Of a stretch of 64,000 nt of DNA, positions 37,901-49,900 are shown one piece after another (the first letter of the stretch is position 1; every line of letters begins with the position of its first letter). A program made the position numbers and the translations under genes. Source of the DNA: Piliocolobus tephrosceles (taxonomy: Eukaryota; Chordata; Mammalia; Primates; Cercopithecidae); contig NC_045452.1 in NCBI RefSeq assembly GCF_002776525.5, positions 25,989,349-26,053,348 on the forward strand. The letters run 5' to 3'. Under the pieces are notes generated by a model. The model ran no database searches. It was not told where the DNA came from and worked only from the letters and a program-made list of their open reading frames with translations.

Positions 37901-40900
37901 GCAGCCTGGCTATGGAACTGGCCCTCAGAATCTCAGGACAGGCTCTGAATTTGCATCTGCATCTCAGCCATGGTTGCCTATAAACCATGCCAGTGCTTTC
38001 TATGGAGTAGAATTACAGAGGCATCTTTAAAGCCACATCCTCCCCTCTCAAGACACATCCTTTTGGTTCCCTCTTCAGTTAGCGCTGGCAAATTCAGCAC
38101 TTACTCTAGAGTTGCTGTAATTGTCCATGAGTCCTGCTACCTCGGTTGTGTTATCCATAAAGTATGACATGAGGCTTCCTTTGGCTTAAGCAGCCTTTTT
38201 CTTGTGGAGTAGCTGCTGTTCCATCTTGTTTGAATAATGGCATAAGCACTTGAGAAGGCAATTCTAAAATCTCTGAGTGTCAAGTGGTTTGACATACTAA
38301 TAGCACTTTTTTTTTTTTTTTTTTTTTTTACTGATAAAAAGAACAATGGATGAGAATATTCAGATAGTAACAGAGCATCAGAATGTCTTGTCTGGTTTTA
38401 TAAATGTTGTTACACTGAAAAGACATAATATACTGTTGATGTGATATACTCTTGATGTGATACTACTGATGTGATCACCTGATCCTTGAGCTTCAGGATG
38501 CCAGGAATGACACCGATGTAGGCATTCAGCTCTTTGGCTTTCCAAGGGCAGAAGCCCAAACCAAATAGGATATTTTAGCTAAGTACCAAGGTCAAAGCCA
38601 ACTTCTGTGCATCTGTAGTAGAGAAGAGGTCTGAGGACTGGGCCTGGGCTGTCAGCCATTAGTGGTCAGGAAGAGGAAGTTCTGGCAAAGGAGTCTGACA
38701 GGGGTCAGTCACAAGGGAGGGGGAGCCAGAGGAGTGTTGCATTTGGGAGGGTTTGTAAAGGAGGTGTTTCTAGGAGGTGAGAGGGAGTAAGAGGAGGAAA
38801 GAGAACAGACCTCTAGTTTGACCATGTAGAAATTACCCAGAGTGAACCAGCAGGACCCCAGGGGAGTCCCTCTTCTTTTTTTTTTTTTTTTCTCTTGAGA
38901 TAGTGTCTCACTCTGTTGCCCAGGCTGGAGTGCAGTGGTGTGATCACAGCTCACTGCAGCCTTGACCCCCTAGGGTCTTCCCACCTCAGCTTCCCCAGGT
39001 AGATGGGACCACAGATGCATACCACCATGCCCAGATAATTTTTGTATTTTCTGTAGAGCTAGGGTTTTGCCATGTTGCCCAGGCTAGTCTTGAACTGGGT
39101 TCAAACAATCCTCCCACCTTGGCCTCCCAAAGTGCAGGGATCACAGGCATGAGCCACTACACCCAGCCGAGTCCCTCTTCTTGGGAGAAGATTCTGAAAG
39201 CAACTCCTGGGTTCTCTGCCACATGCCAGGTTTCTGGGGGTGTCGCTCCCCTGGGTTTGCAGTGCAGCCCTGAAGGTAGACTGCATATGGTCAGAGTGAG
39301 GTGCCTGTGCTGCGGGAGCTCCTGACTGTCGCCCTGCTGCTCACTCATGGGCACGCCCTCTCCTTGTGAAGGTGAGGTTCTTCCTCACATGTGTACTCAA
39401 CCCCACATGTGGCCATCACTCTGGGTCATCTGCTACATGGGAGAATCCCCCCCAACTTTCTCTCTTTCTGTGCTAGGAAGATAGGATTCATTTGCCTGGG
39501 CTGCTGCAACGAAGCATGCCACAGACCATGTGGCTTAAACAATGGAGATTTATGTCACAGCTCTGGAGGCCGGAAGTCCAAGATCAAGGCACCGGCAGGG
39601 TGGACCCTTCTGAGGCCCCTCTCCCGGCTTGTAGACAGCTGCCCTCTTCTCCCTGTGTCCTCACTTGGTCTCCCTCTGTGCATGTCTGTGTCCCAATCTC
39701 CTCTTTTTATAGGAACCCTAGACATATGGAGCCCTGAGCTGCTCCTGCGGCCCCCACCAGTGGGCACAGTGATGTCTGATGATGCAGGTGATCATGTGTC
39801 GTATTCTCTGCTGCACAGGAGTCACCCAAGACCCAGCCTAAGGCAGCACTCAGGCATGGCCAGTCTCTTTGGTCTCTGTTGCCTGCTGTTTCCACTGCCA
39901 AATTCCTATGTTCAAGTCCTATATGCGGGGCCCACCCATGTGACCTCATTTTACCTTAATTGCCTCTTTAAATACAGGCACATTGCAAGGTATGAGAGCT
40001 TCACCCACTAGGAGAGATGGGTAGCCTGGCAGGCCCCCACTGTCCCTGCTACCAGCCAGACCTGCAGGTTGAACCTCGGAACGTGACTGTATTTATAGAG
40101 GTAGTGGGATAGGCATGGTGGCTCACACCTGTAATCCCAGCACTTTGGAAGGCTGAGGTGGGCGGATCATTTGAGCAGCCTGGACTTGATTGCTTTCATG
40201 ATCTTGATTGCCAGCCTGATCAACATGGCAAAACCCCGCCTCTACTAAAAATACGAAAATTACCTGGGCGTGGTGGTGCACACTGTAATCCCAGCTAGTC
40301 AGGAGGCTGAGGCAGGAGAATCGCTTGAACCTGGGAGGCGGAGGTTGCAGTGCGCTGAGATGGTGCCATTGCACTCCAGCCTGGGTGACGAGAGTGAAAC
40401 TCCATCTCAAAGAAAAAAAAAAGTAATGAAGGTAAAATGAGGCTATGCGAGTGGGTGGGCCCTAATCCAATATGTCTAGGGTTCCTATAAAAAGAGGAGA
40501 TTGGGACACAGACATGCACAGAGGGAGACCGAGTGAGGACACAGGAAGAAGAGGACAGCTGTCTACAGGCCGGGAGAGGGGCCTCAGAAGGGTCCACCCT
40601 GCCGGTGCCTTGATCTTGGACTTCCGACCTCCAGAGCTGTGACATAAATCTCCGTTGTTTAAGCCACATGGTCTGTGGCATGCTTGGTTGCAGCAGCCCA
40701 GGCAAATGAATCCAGTGTCCTCCGCTCCTCTGCTGACTCTCTTCCTCCACCCTGGGTGACGTAGCCATGTTCAGTCTGCGGGGCTGGATGGTAGCAGGTG
40801 CAACGGGGGCACGTCAGGCTCCCCATCTCCCTGGTGGGCGAGGCTCTCGGACCACCCAGTTCCGTATAATCCTATCTCTCTCCTTCCTTCTCCAAGCTGC

Positions 40901-43900
40901 CCTGCTCTGCCCTGTCTGTGGTTGTTGAACACCTGTGGGACCTACTTGCTCTCTACTTCCAGGGCGCAAATTCAGACAGACAGCTGTGGATGACTCAGCG
41001 AGGAACTGTTAGATCCAGATGGAGGGAAATAAGATGAATAAGCGGGAATCATTTCCACTCCCCTGCAGGATGCGTTTTGTTGGGCTGCTTTGTTTTTTCT
41101 CTTGCAGTCACTGCCGCTCAATCTAATGTTATTTACGGGTGTCTATCTCCCCACTAGGAACCTCTGTTATCTGTGCCATATCCAGCACCTAGGATAGTGC
41201 CTGTCCCATAGTAGGTGTTCAGTCCCTATCTGTGGGGTATTCTGAGCCCAGCAGGCCTTGCTCTAGAATTTTATTATCCTGAAAGGGATACCAAAGTGGT
41301 TTGTTTTCTAATTGAGGGAGGGGAGGCTGCTGGGGAGATAACACTGAAGACATGGGGGCCTCTGGCTAAAATGCTTTCAACGGAACTTTGTGCTAGGAAT
41401 CACCTGCAAAACAGAAACCCCATTTGAGCAGCCTGGACTTGATTGCTTTCATGATCGCCCATCAATGCTGGCGTCACCAACAGCAGCTGTGTATTGAAGG
41501 CTCTGTGCTGAGTGCTTGCAGTCACCCTCCCAGTGAACCATCTCACGATGCTCTGTGACGTCGCTTTTGTTGTTTTGCAGCGGGGATCTGTCGGTAAACA
41601 CTAGAGTCTTAGAATCGAAGAGTAGCAGGGAAACTGGGGGTCCTTCCTGCCGTGTGGCCCTGCAGCAGGCATGGGGTGGGGCGCTGGTGGCCGGCACCTG
41701 CCAGTACCTACCACTAACAAAACGGAAATTGAAGGAGGTGCAGGCTCGGCTGGAGCTCAGCCTCAGTAATTGAATCTTGACGAAATGTGACAGTTCTTGT
41801 CTGCGCTCCTCCAGATTGCTTCCTGTTCATTCTCGGTAATAAAATCATCACCAGTTCTGTGAATATCTAATCTAACTTCCTATTGTGGTGTCAGAATGTT
41901 AGAGAAACAAGAATGGGAGCCTCACGTGTGTGGGGAGGTAGAGGCAGCTTGTAAGACCTTTTTAAAAATTATCTTTATCAGTCCTCTCCCTTCTGGGACC
42001 CACACGGACGGTCTTCTCATATCCTGACCCCACTCGCGTTCTTCCCAGGTAAACTATGTTTTTTCCATTTTGTATGCATAGAATGTTCCCAAGTGTAACA
42101 CCCACAGTTTTATCCTTAACTCTTCTTCCCTTTTCAATCTGGAGTCATTCTCTAAGGAAGATTAGTGACCTGAAAGCTCAGAGTTCCATGGTTCAACATC
42201 TCAAGATGCCCCCATGGCCACGTGGTAACTTGCCCCACTTTGGGGACCTCCTTGAGGCCAGGGTCAGTCCTGGTGGTTCTGAGTTCCTTCAGCATCTCTC
42301 TCTTTTCTCTTTCTCTTTCTCTCTTTCTTTCTTTCTTTCTTTCTTTCTTTTTCTTTCTTTTCTTTCTTTCTTTTCTTTCTTTTCTTTCTTTTCTTTTCTT
42401 TCTTTCTTTCTTTCTTTCCTTCTTTCCTTCCTTCTTCCTTCCTTCCTTCCTTCCTTCTTCCTTCCTTCCTTCCTTCCTTCTTCCTTCCTTCCTTCCTTCC
42501 TTTCTTTTCTCCTTCCTTCCTTTCTCTCTTTCTTTCTTCTCTTTCTTCTCTTTCTCTCCTTCCTTCCTTCNNNNNNNNNNNNNNNNNNNNNNNNNNNNNN
42601 NNNNNNNNNNNNNNNNNNNNNNNNNNNNNNNNNNNNNNNNNNNNNNNNNNNNNNNNNNNNNNNNNNNNNNCTCCCTCCCTCCCTCCCTCCCTTCCTTCCT
42701 TCCTTCCTCTCTTTCTCCTTCCTCCTTTTCTCTCTCTTCCTTTCTCTCTCTCTCTCTCTCTCTCTGTCTTTCTGAGGCAGGGTCTCACTCAGGTTGCCCA
42801 GACTTGGGTGCAATGGTGTGATCTTGGCTCACTGCAACCTCCACCTCCCGGGCTCAAGCACTTCTCCTGCCTCAGCCTCATGAGTAGCTGGGATTACAGG
42901 CATGTACTACCATGCCTGGCTAATTTTTGTGTTTTTAGTAGAGACGGGATTTCACCATATTGGCCAGGCTGGTCTCAAACTCCTGGCCTGAAGTGATTCA
43001 CCCACCTCGGCCTCTCAAAGTGCTGGGATTACAGGCATGAGCCACCATGCCTGGCCCTTCCAGCTTTTTCTGACCCTCTCCTCTTGTCCTTCTCATTGCA
43101 GAAAAACTGGCAGGATGCAAGCTGAATGTGGCTGAGGTGACACAGTCCGAAATAGGGCAGAAACAGAAGCTGCAGACGGTGTTGGAAGCAGTACATGACC
43201 TGCTGCGGCCCCGCGGCTGGGCGCTCCGGTGGAGCGTGGACTGTGAGTTCCACACCGCGGGAGGAGGGAGTGTCTGGAGGGAGCCCGTCCTCTCGACATT
43301 CGTCATCCACATTCATCATCATCCCATCTGACCTTGCATCTTAGAATTGGGTTCATCTCCCTGCGCTGTAAGAGGTAGAGCATTGCAGGGGAGAAGAACA
43401 GGAGAAGGGTTAGGGAGCTCCTAGAAAAGGGACCTGGTCAGGCCACGATTCTCCATCCTCCCCACGCTGCAGCGGAGAGAGGCAATGTTTATGGACGGGT
43501 GGCTCAGAGGGACTTCGAGAGAGAAGCAGCCTTGGGGGGTTCTTGTTGGGACTCAACCCCAAATACCGGTGGCAGCAACACCTAGTGGGCTGTTTGCCTG
43601 TGACCCTGGCATTAGGAGATGTGACATCATGGTATTTTCAGCCAAGACATGAACCCAGAAGGTGAAAGACTAAACCAGGAGAAAGTTCTGCTCGGTGCTG
43701 CCCACTCCTTCCCCACCTCCTTCCCCTTGAAGCAGGGCCGTCAGGGTGTGGCTTCAGGGCTCTCTCTGCTGGGCCAGAGGTCTCTGTGTTTTGGTGAGCT
43801 GGGCTCTCAGCGGTGGGCAGGAGACCCTGGAGCCTGGCCCTGTACCTGGTTTCTTGGCATCGAGACCTTGGGCAGACCCAGGCTGTCTCATGGGTTGCTG

Positions 43901-46900
43901 GATCCGTGGGTGGGGAATTGGGTGCCTTGTAAACTGTAAAAGCCTGCGGAGGAGAAGTGGTGAGGATGACCAAACCTGAGTCTGCATGCTGAGGAGAGAG
44001 GACAAACTCAGGCAAGGCAAGGCAAGGACTAATGTCTAATGTCCCCAGAGCAGCCTCTGCCCTTGGCAGCCTACCCTTGTTGGGATGGTTCATTGCATAG
44101 AGGGAGCCCTTTTTTAGTGCCAGAGATCATAACGCACGTCCTTGTGATGGTTAAGTGGCCGTGACCTGCTTTCCATGATCTTTTCCCTCTGTGCTCATTT
44201 TACTATCCTGTTCCTTCCCCTCATCACTGCCCAATTTATTGCTTTTAAAACCATTGTGCTTCTAAAAGTGTCTGCACAAGTCACCTTAGGCCAACAGGAG
44301 AGGAGACATTGAAACCAAGAAATGACTTCACCAGGTTGCTCATCAGCTCTCTTTATTTGTCCGCACTTTGCTCCGTCCTTGCCTTGCTGGGGTCTCATTT
44401 AGATGCTGTGTCTCTGTTGCCTTCTGCACGTGGGCTCGGGTTCCTGTGTCACCCGATCTAAAGCGCCTCCTTTCCTCCTCCCTCCCGCAGCAATTCATGG
44501 GAAGAACCTGGTAGCCATCCTCCACCTGCTGGTCTCTCTGGCCATGCACTTCAGGGCCCCCATCCGCCTTCCTGAGCATGTAACGGTGCAGGTGGTGGTC
44601 GTGCGGGTGAGTATAACCGAGCGGTCGGCCTGCCCGTAACTCCGCCAGAGAGGCAATGTCTTCTTCCTCCTGCAGTTTTCCTGCCCTCCCCCTCCTTTTT
44701 TGCCCCCCAGGAGGCTACCTTCTATTTTTCCCTTTTGACAAAATGTGTGTCTCACCCTGGCTCCGAGATAAATGATTGGAACGGGAACAATGGCATTGAT
44801 TTGATGAGAGGCAGAAGCAGAGGCATGAGGGTGTTGAGGTTTAATTTTCCACATTTTTGAAAAGAACATTCATTTCTCTCCAAAGCCAACTGGTTGGAAT
44901 TCAATCCCCTTGAATGTGCTTATTACTCATTGGAGGAGGTTGGCCCCGCGGGATGAAACAGACACCCAAATTAAAGCCGCTTTGCATTCACCGTGGATTA
45001 TTCATCATGCCCCGTCATCTCTTTTTTTGGGTTCATTTCTCTTGATTCACTTGGAGAAATGGAACCAGAACCCAGGTCCTAACAGAGGGTGAAGTAGCGT
45101 TACCTTTCTCTTGCTGTTTCCCTTGCATTTATTTTTTATTTTATTTTATGTTTTGAGAAAGGGTTTCACTCTGTTGCCCAGGCTGGAGAACCGTGGTGCA
45201 GTAACGGTTCACTGCAGCCTCAGCCTCTCGGGTTCAAGCAGTCCTCCCACCTCAGCCTCTCAGGTAGCTAGGACTACAGGCACATGCCACCATGCCTGAC
45301 TAATTTTAGATTTTTGTAGAGACAGGGACTCACTATGTTGCCCAGGCTGGTCTCAAAGTCCTGGGCTCAAGCGATCCTCCCATCTCAGTCTCCCAAAGTG
45401 CTGTGATTATAGGTGGGAGCAGCCATGCCTGGCTTTGTTTCCCTTACATTTAAGTGGACAGTCACTGCCTAGGGTTCGTGTGTGTAGTTTCCCTCAGTAA
45501 AAGTGCACTGAGCGCCTACTATTCTCTAAGCACTCAGCATGGGCTGCCGAGCCACTAAAGGAGGAACACACGCCTGGGGTCTGCGGTGATAACCACTGCT
45601 GCCAGAATTAAGGTCACGCTCGGAACCTTGGATGCCTCCGTGTTTATTTTACTAGAGATATCCGGCTCCACTTTCCTCTGGTTTTTAAACTTCTTGGTCC
45701 TGTGGTCTCTGTGGTCCAGGAGGACCTGGCTGCCACTGTGTTTTCTGAACCCATTCTGACCCCTCTGTTACCGTAGCTCAGTCTTGACTGGACGGGAATG
45801 CGCCTCTCTGGCATCAGGCGAGGGCCACCTGCCATGTCTCCATCTTTCCTTCCTAAGGAGGATGTTTGTGGCTGGTGGTGGTGACTTGGGACCTGGGGGG
45901 CCATTCCTATGGCCCCTTGTCTTGGCTACTGGTTCACAGGCAGCCAGCCTGAAAAGGATTCCCTAGGACACATGGGGATATGGTTCCCGAGCCCACCTAC
46001 GTCAGCTCGGGGCCCCAGGAGCCCTGTGCAGGCTCAGAAACCAGAGTATTTCCTTTCAGGCTTGCACTTGAGTCCAAGATAATCTTTGGGGTTTGCAGAA
46101 AGTTTGAACCAGGCAAGCACTTGCTGGTGCTTCCTGCCATAACGGGTTAGAGAAGTGTTGTTTGGACCATGACCAAAGCAGAATGAAACGGGAGCAGGGG
46201 GTCCTGTGAACTGGGTGCCATTACTCCCCAGACCTTAGAGCCGCCTTGTTTCTTCTCTGCAACCCCTTGGCCTCTGAGCTTGCTCAGCGGACCCCTTATC
46301 TAACCCCAGATGGAGTGGTTGGTGTAAGGGATGTGTCATTTCCAGGCTGGAAGGAAGGAAGCGAAGGGCCTTATTTACTGCCTGGCCGCATGGCTTTAGG
46401 CTGATCACTTGCTTTTGCTGAGCTGCAGTGTTTCCCCCATAAAACCGAGATTTTACTACAAACCTGTAAAACATCCAACTTCATGTCTCCAATCCTAGAC
46501 CTAGGCCCAGCATCCCGGTGGGTGCCTCAGGCACGTTTGGTCCGTGACTAGGTGAACACAGTGTCTCTGGACCTTCCTTGGCAGGCACTCCTGAGAATCA
46601 GGATAAGCGTCGCCCACACTGTTGTTCAATAACAAGCACCAACCCTGAGTATTCCCTGGGGGTCACACGCAGGAAAGGGATGGAAGCTCAGATCTTGGTG
46701 GTGTCCACTGTGGGCTGGCCCAGTGGGAAGTGAGTTCCCGGTCCCTTGAGGGGTTCAGTGGTGGTTGGATCAGCCACCCAGACTCCACCTGGAGCTCCTG
46801 TGACAGGTGGGCTGCCACCCCTACCGTCACCACTGCCATGCCTCCCTCACCACCATCACTTCTTTTTTTTTTTTTTTTTTTTTTGAGACAGAGTCTCGCT

Positions 46901-49900
46901 CTGTCACCCAAGCTGGAGTGCAGTGGTACAATCTCAGCTCACTGCAACCTCTGCCTCCTGGGTTCAAGCGACTCTCCTGCCTCAGCCTCCCGAGTAGCTG
47001 GGATTACAGGCGCGTGCCACCACGCCCAGCTAATTTTGTATTTTTAGTAGAGACGGGGTTTCAGCGTGTTGGCCAGGATGGTCTCGATCTCTTGACCTTG
47101 TGATCTGCCTGCCTTGGCCTCCCAAAGTGCTGGGATTACAGCCGTGAGCCACTGTGCCGGCCATCACTGCTTTTTGATACCTGCCACGCTCTGGGAAAAG
47201 TGTGACGTATACTGTATCAGTTTCCTAGGGCAGCCATAACAAAGTACCACAAACCAGGTGGCTTAACACAGCAGATATTTATTCTCTCGCAATTATGGAG
47301 GCCAGAAGTCTGAAATGAAGAGGTTGTCAGGGTAGGCTGTCCTCCTTCACATCCCCTCCTCTAGGGGATGGGTCGTCCTGCCTCCTCCAGCTTCTGGTGG
47401 TGCCCGTCAGTCCTTGGTGTTGTTGGCTTGTGGCCACATTTCTCTCTAGTCTCTGCTTCTGTCATCATATGGCCTCTTCGCTCTGTCTGTTTCTGTGTCT
47501 ATTTCCTCTTCTAATAAGGATGTGAGCCATATTGGATTAAGATGGGACTCACCATAATCCATGATGACCTCGTCTGAGCTAGTATCTGCAAAGACCCTTA
47601 TTTCCAAATGAGATCACATTCTGAAATTTGTGGTAGATACGAACGTTGGGGCACCCTCTTCAGTCCTGTGTACACACATGATTGCAGGGGACATTCCCTG
47701 TTAATTATGTTCCTTCCAATTACATGCCTCACCTCTCCTGGCTGCAAAGCGTAGAGGATCCCTCTGGGGAGTCCTGACCTGGGGTGTTTCTCCTGAGACC
47801 CACACAGATGCCAGCTCTCAGGGCCACATGGAGACCGGAGGGTGGGAGGAGGAGGGGGACAGGTTGTGGCTGCTGAAAGGCACCCTGCCCAGGGTCCCCT
47901 GCTGTGCACTCACCCAGGCCTGGCAAGCATGTCCAACACCACCCCTCCTTCTCCTGTTGCTCTTTTCTAAGATGATCTCTGACACCACAGCTTCATCTGC
48001 CCTGTCAGTGCGTCCTTCCTCATCTCTCCACTGCCTGACTTTGTATGTTTATTTTGGGGTTTTCAGAAGCGGGAAGGCCTGCTGCATTCCAGCCACATCT
48101 CGGAGGAGCTGACCACAACCACAGGGTAAGTGGACCCCTGCCTTGCCCTTCCAGGCTCTGCTGCCCCAAGTGAGTGGGGCCCCAGGCTGCCACTTCAGCC
48201 AGGGACGCCGGCACACGTGGGGCTGCTTCCACTCCACGCCCCTTCACTGTAGCGTGTGATTCTCATGCTGGTTCCCACCCCAGCTCTCCTCCCTCTGCAC
48301 ACTTTCTTCAGAGTTTTTAACATTAGAACTGAGTTACCTTCCACAGCCTTTGAATTTTTTCATTCCTTATCTTAAAAGGTGAGCTTTAAGAACATTGCAA
48401 GGTGGGGCAGGCAGAGAGAGTTCAGGATGATTAGAAAGACCCATTGTCTCGGTTCATTTATCCATCTACATTAGCCCCGTCAGAGGCAAGAGTTGCATGT
48501 TTAAACCAGAACTTTCCTTTGACAGACACTACTAAGCCATCTCTTATCTCCTAGAGAAAGCCAGAGGGCAGGTGTTCAGAAGTCTAAAAGTCTTCAAATC
48601 TATTGAAAATAGCAAATCAAACAGTATCTGTGGTGTGTGGTTTTAAGGACTCCTTGTGATAACCTGCTAAGAATCTTTAGAATTCACTGCATTTGTGCCT
48701 CTTGACTAAACCTGTTTCAGATGAAAGAGAACATTTAAAAATTGATTGTCTCAGCTAATCCGTCAGCTAAGTTCACAGAGTGATTAATTACTGTGTTGTG
48801 CATTCGTGGATGGTATTTCAAAAATCGTAACTGACACAGGAAACCACTCGTGGCTTGCAAGCTGTCAGGGAAGATGATGGGACAGTGGAGTGCAGGCTGA
48901 CGCATGTGCAGAGGCCCCTGAAGAGGCCTCCAAGTCTGCCCCAGGCCTGTGAAGGGAACAGGGAGAGCTGGAGGAAGGGAGGATGAGAATGTGGTTCTGT
49001 GCCCAGCACAGTAGGCCTTTGGCAGCAGCTCTGCCTATTCAGCAGTAGGAGAAGGGCTGCTCGTGAGGAACTGGGATTGGGCTGGTGTCTTAGTTGTTTA
49101 TTGTTGTGTAACAAATCACCCCCAAAGCCAAGTGGCTTAAAACAACATCTGTTTCATTTGCTGCTCACAATTCTGTGGGTCAGCCATGTAGGCTGGGCTC
49201 AGCTGGGTGGTTGTTCAGCTAGTCTTGCCTGGGGTTGCTGATATGATGCAGACACCTGAAGGCTGGTTGGGGGCTGGGGAGGCCGAGATGGGCTCCCCCT
49301 ACCTCTGGTGGTTGGTGTTGGCCTCCCCTGGGTCTCTTTCCTCCTCACAGAGCTGGGCATCTTCCCAGGGTGCCCTCAGAGCCCTGAGAGAGTGAGAATG
49401 CAGCTGCAGGCCCCTTGAGGCCTTGTCTTGGACATCCATACCTATATCCTCAATTCTGTGAGTCAAAGTGAGTCACAGGTCATCCTGGATCAAGCTGCAG
49501 GAAACAGACTCTGCCTCCTTGTGCAGGAAGGGCCTATGCACATTGTTGGGTAGTGGGCATGCTGTGATAGGAGTCCCCCTCTAGGTGAGGGGGTCCCATA
49601 TGAGGACAGCAAGGAGGAGCTGGGGCCCCTGCCATAAAACTAGAATGGTCCAGAGACAGAGAATGAGCAAGTGGGTGGGAGAATGGCCTCAGCTATTCAC
49701 CAGTGGTAAGTGGCACCGAGGGTCTGTTGCGTGCCAACCTCCCTCCTGGGTCAACAGAAACACTGAGAAGTGGGCTGAGTGCAGCTCCTCTGCTCCAAGG
49801 TGACCCATCCTGCTGATGAGAAAGGATGCATCCACAGACATGCACAGTCCAACACAGGGGCTTGTGGGAAGTGCCTTAGGGCCCTAAGGGAATTTCCAGG

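Larger units (their letters stand above)
32041..43101 (+). other. PARVB: PARVB intron, 11.1 kb, heavily rearranged
   Basis: It includes an Alu inserted in an Alu, an AluJ, an AluYR next to an older Alu, a 60-bp minisatellite, a 244-bp inverted duplication of MLT1 sequence, an Alu with a foreign 28-bp insert, and a polypyrimidine tract with a 100-N gap. Stretches 34190-35060 (AT-rich), 37690-38300 and 41060-42290 have no confident assignment. Confidence 0.9.
44607..48066 (+). other. PARVB: PARVB intron, 3.5 kb
   Basis: It holds two antisense Alus (45146 and 46862) and an antisense MLT1 LTR (47213). The 44700-45100 stretch and 45450-46850 look mostly unique. Confidence 0.88.

Noticed and set aside
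39391..40768. Two similar proteins on opposite strands (at 39492-39737 and 40295-40768)
   Set aside because: They are translations of the two arms of the inverted MLT1 duplication, not paralogous genes.
42056..42821. Open frames rich in Ser, Phe and Leu (or Lys, Glu and Arg on the other strand)
   Set aside because: These are the polypyrimidine tract read in several frames, across 100 N.
44403..44639. Open frame extending the residue-173 exon upstream (78 residues)
   Set aside because: Only the part after the tcccgcag acceptor matches beta-parvin. The upstream part is intron read-through in the same frame.
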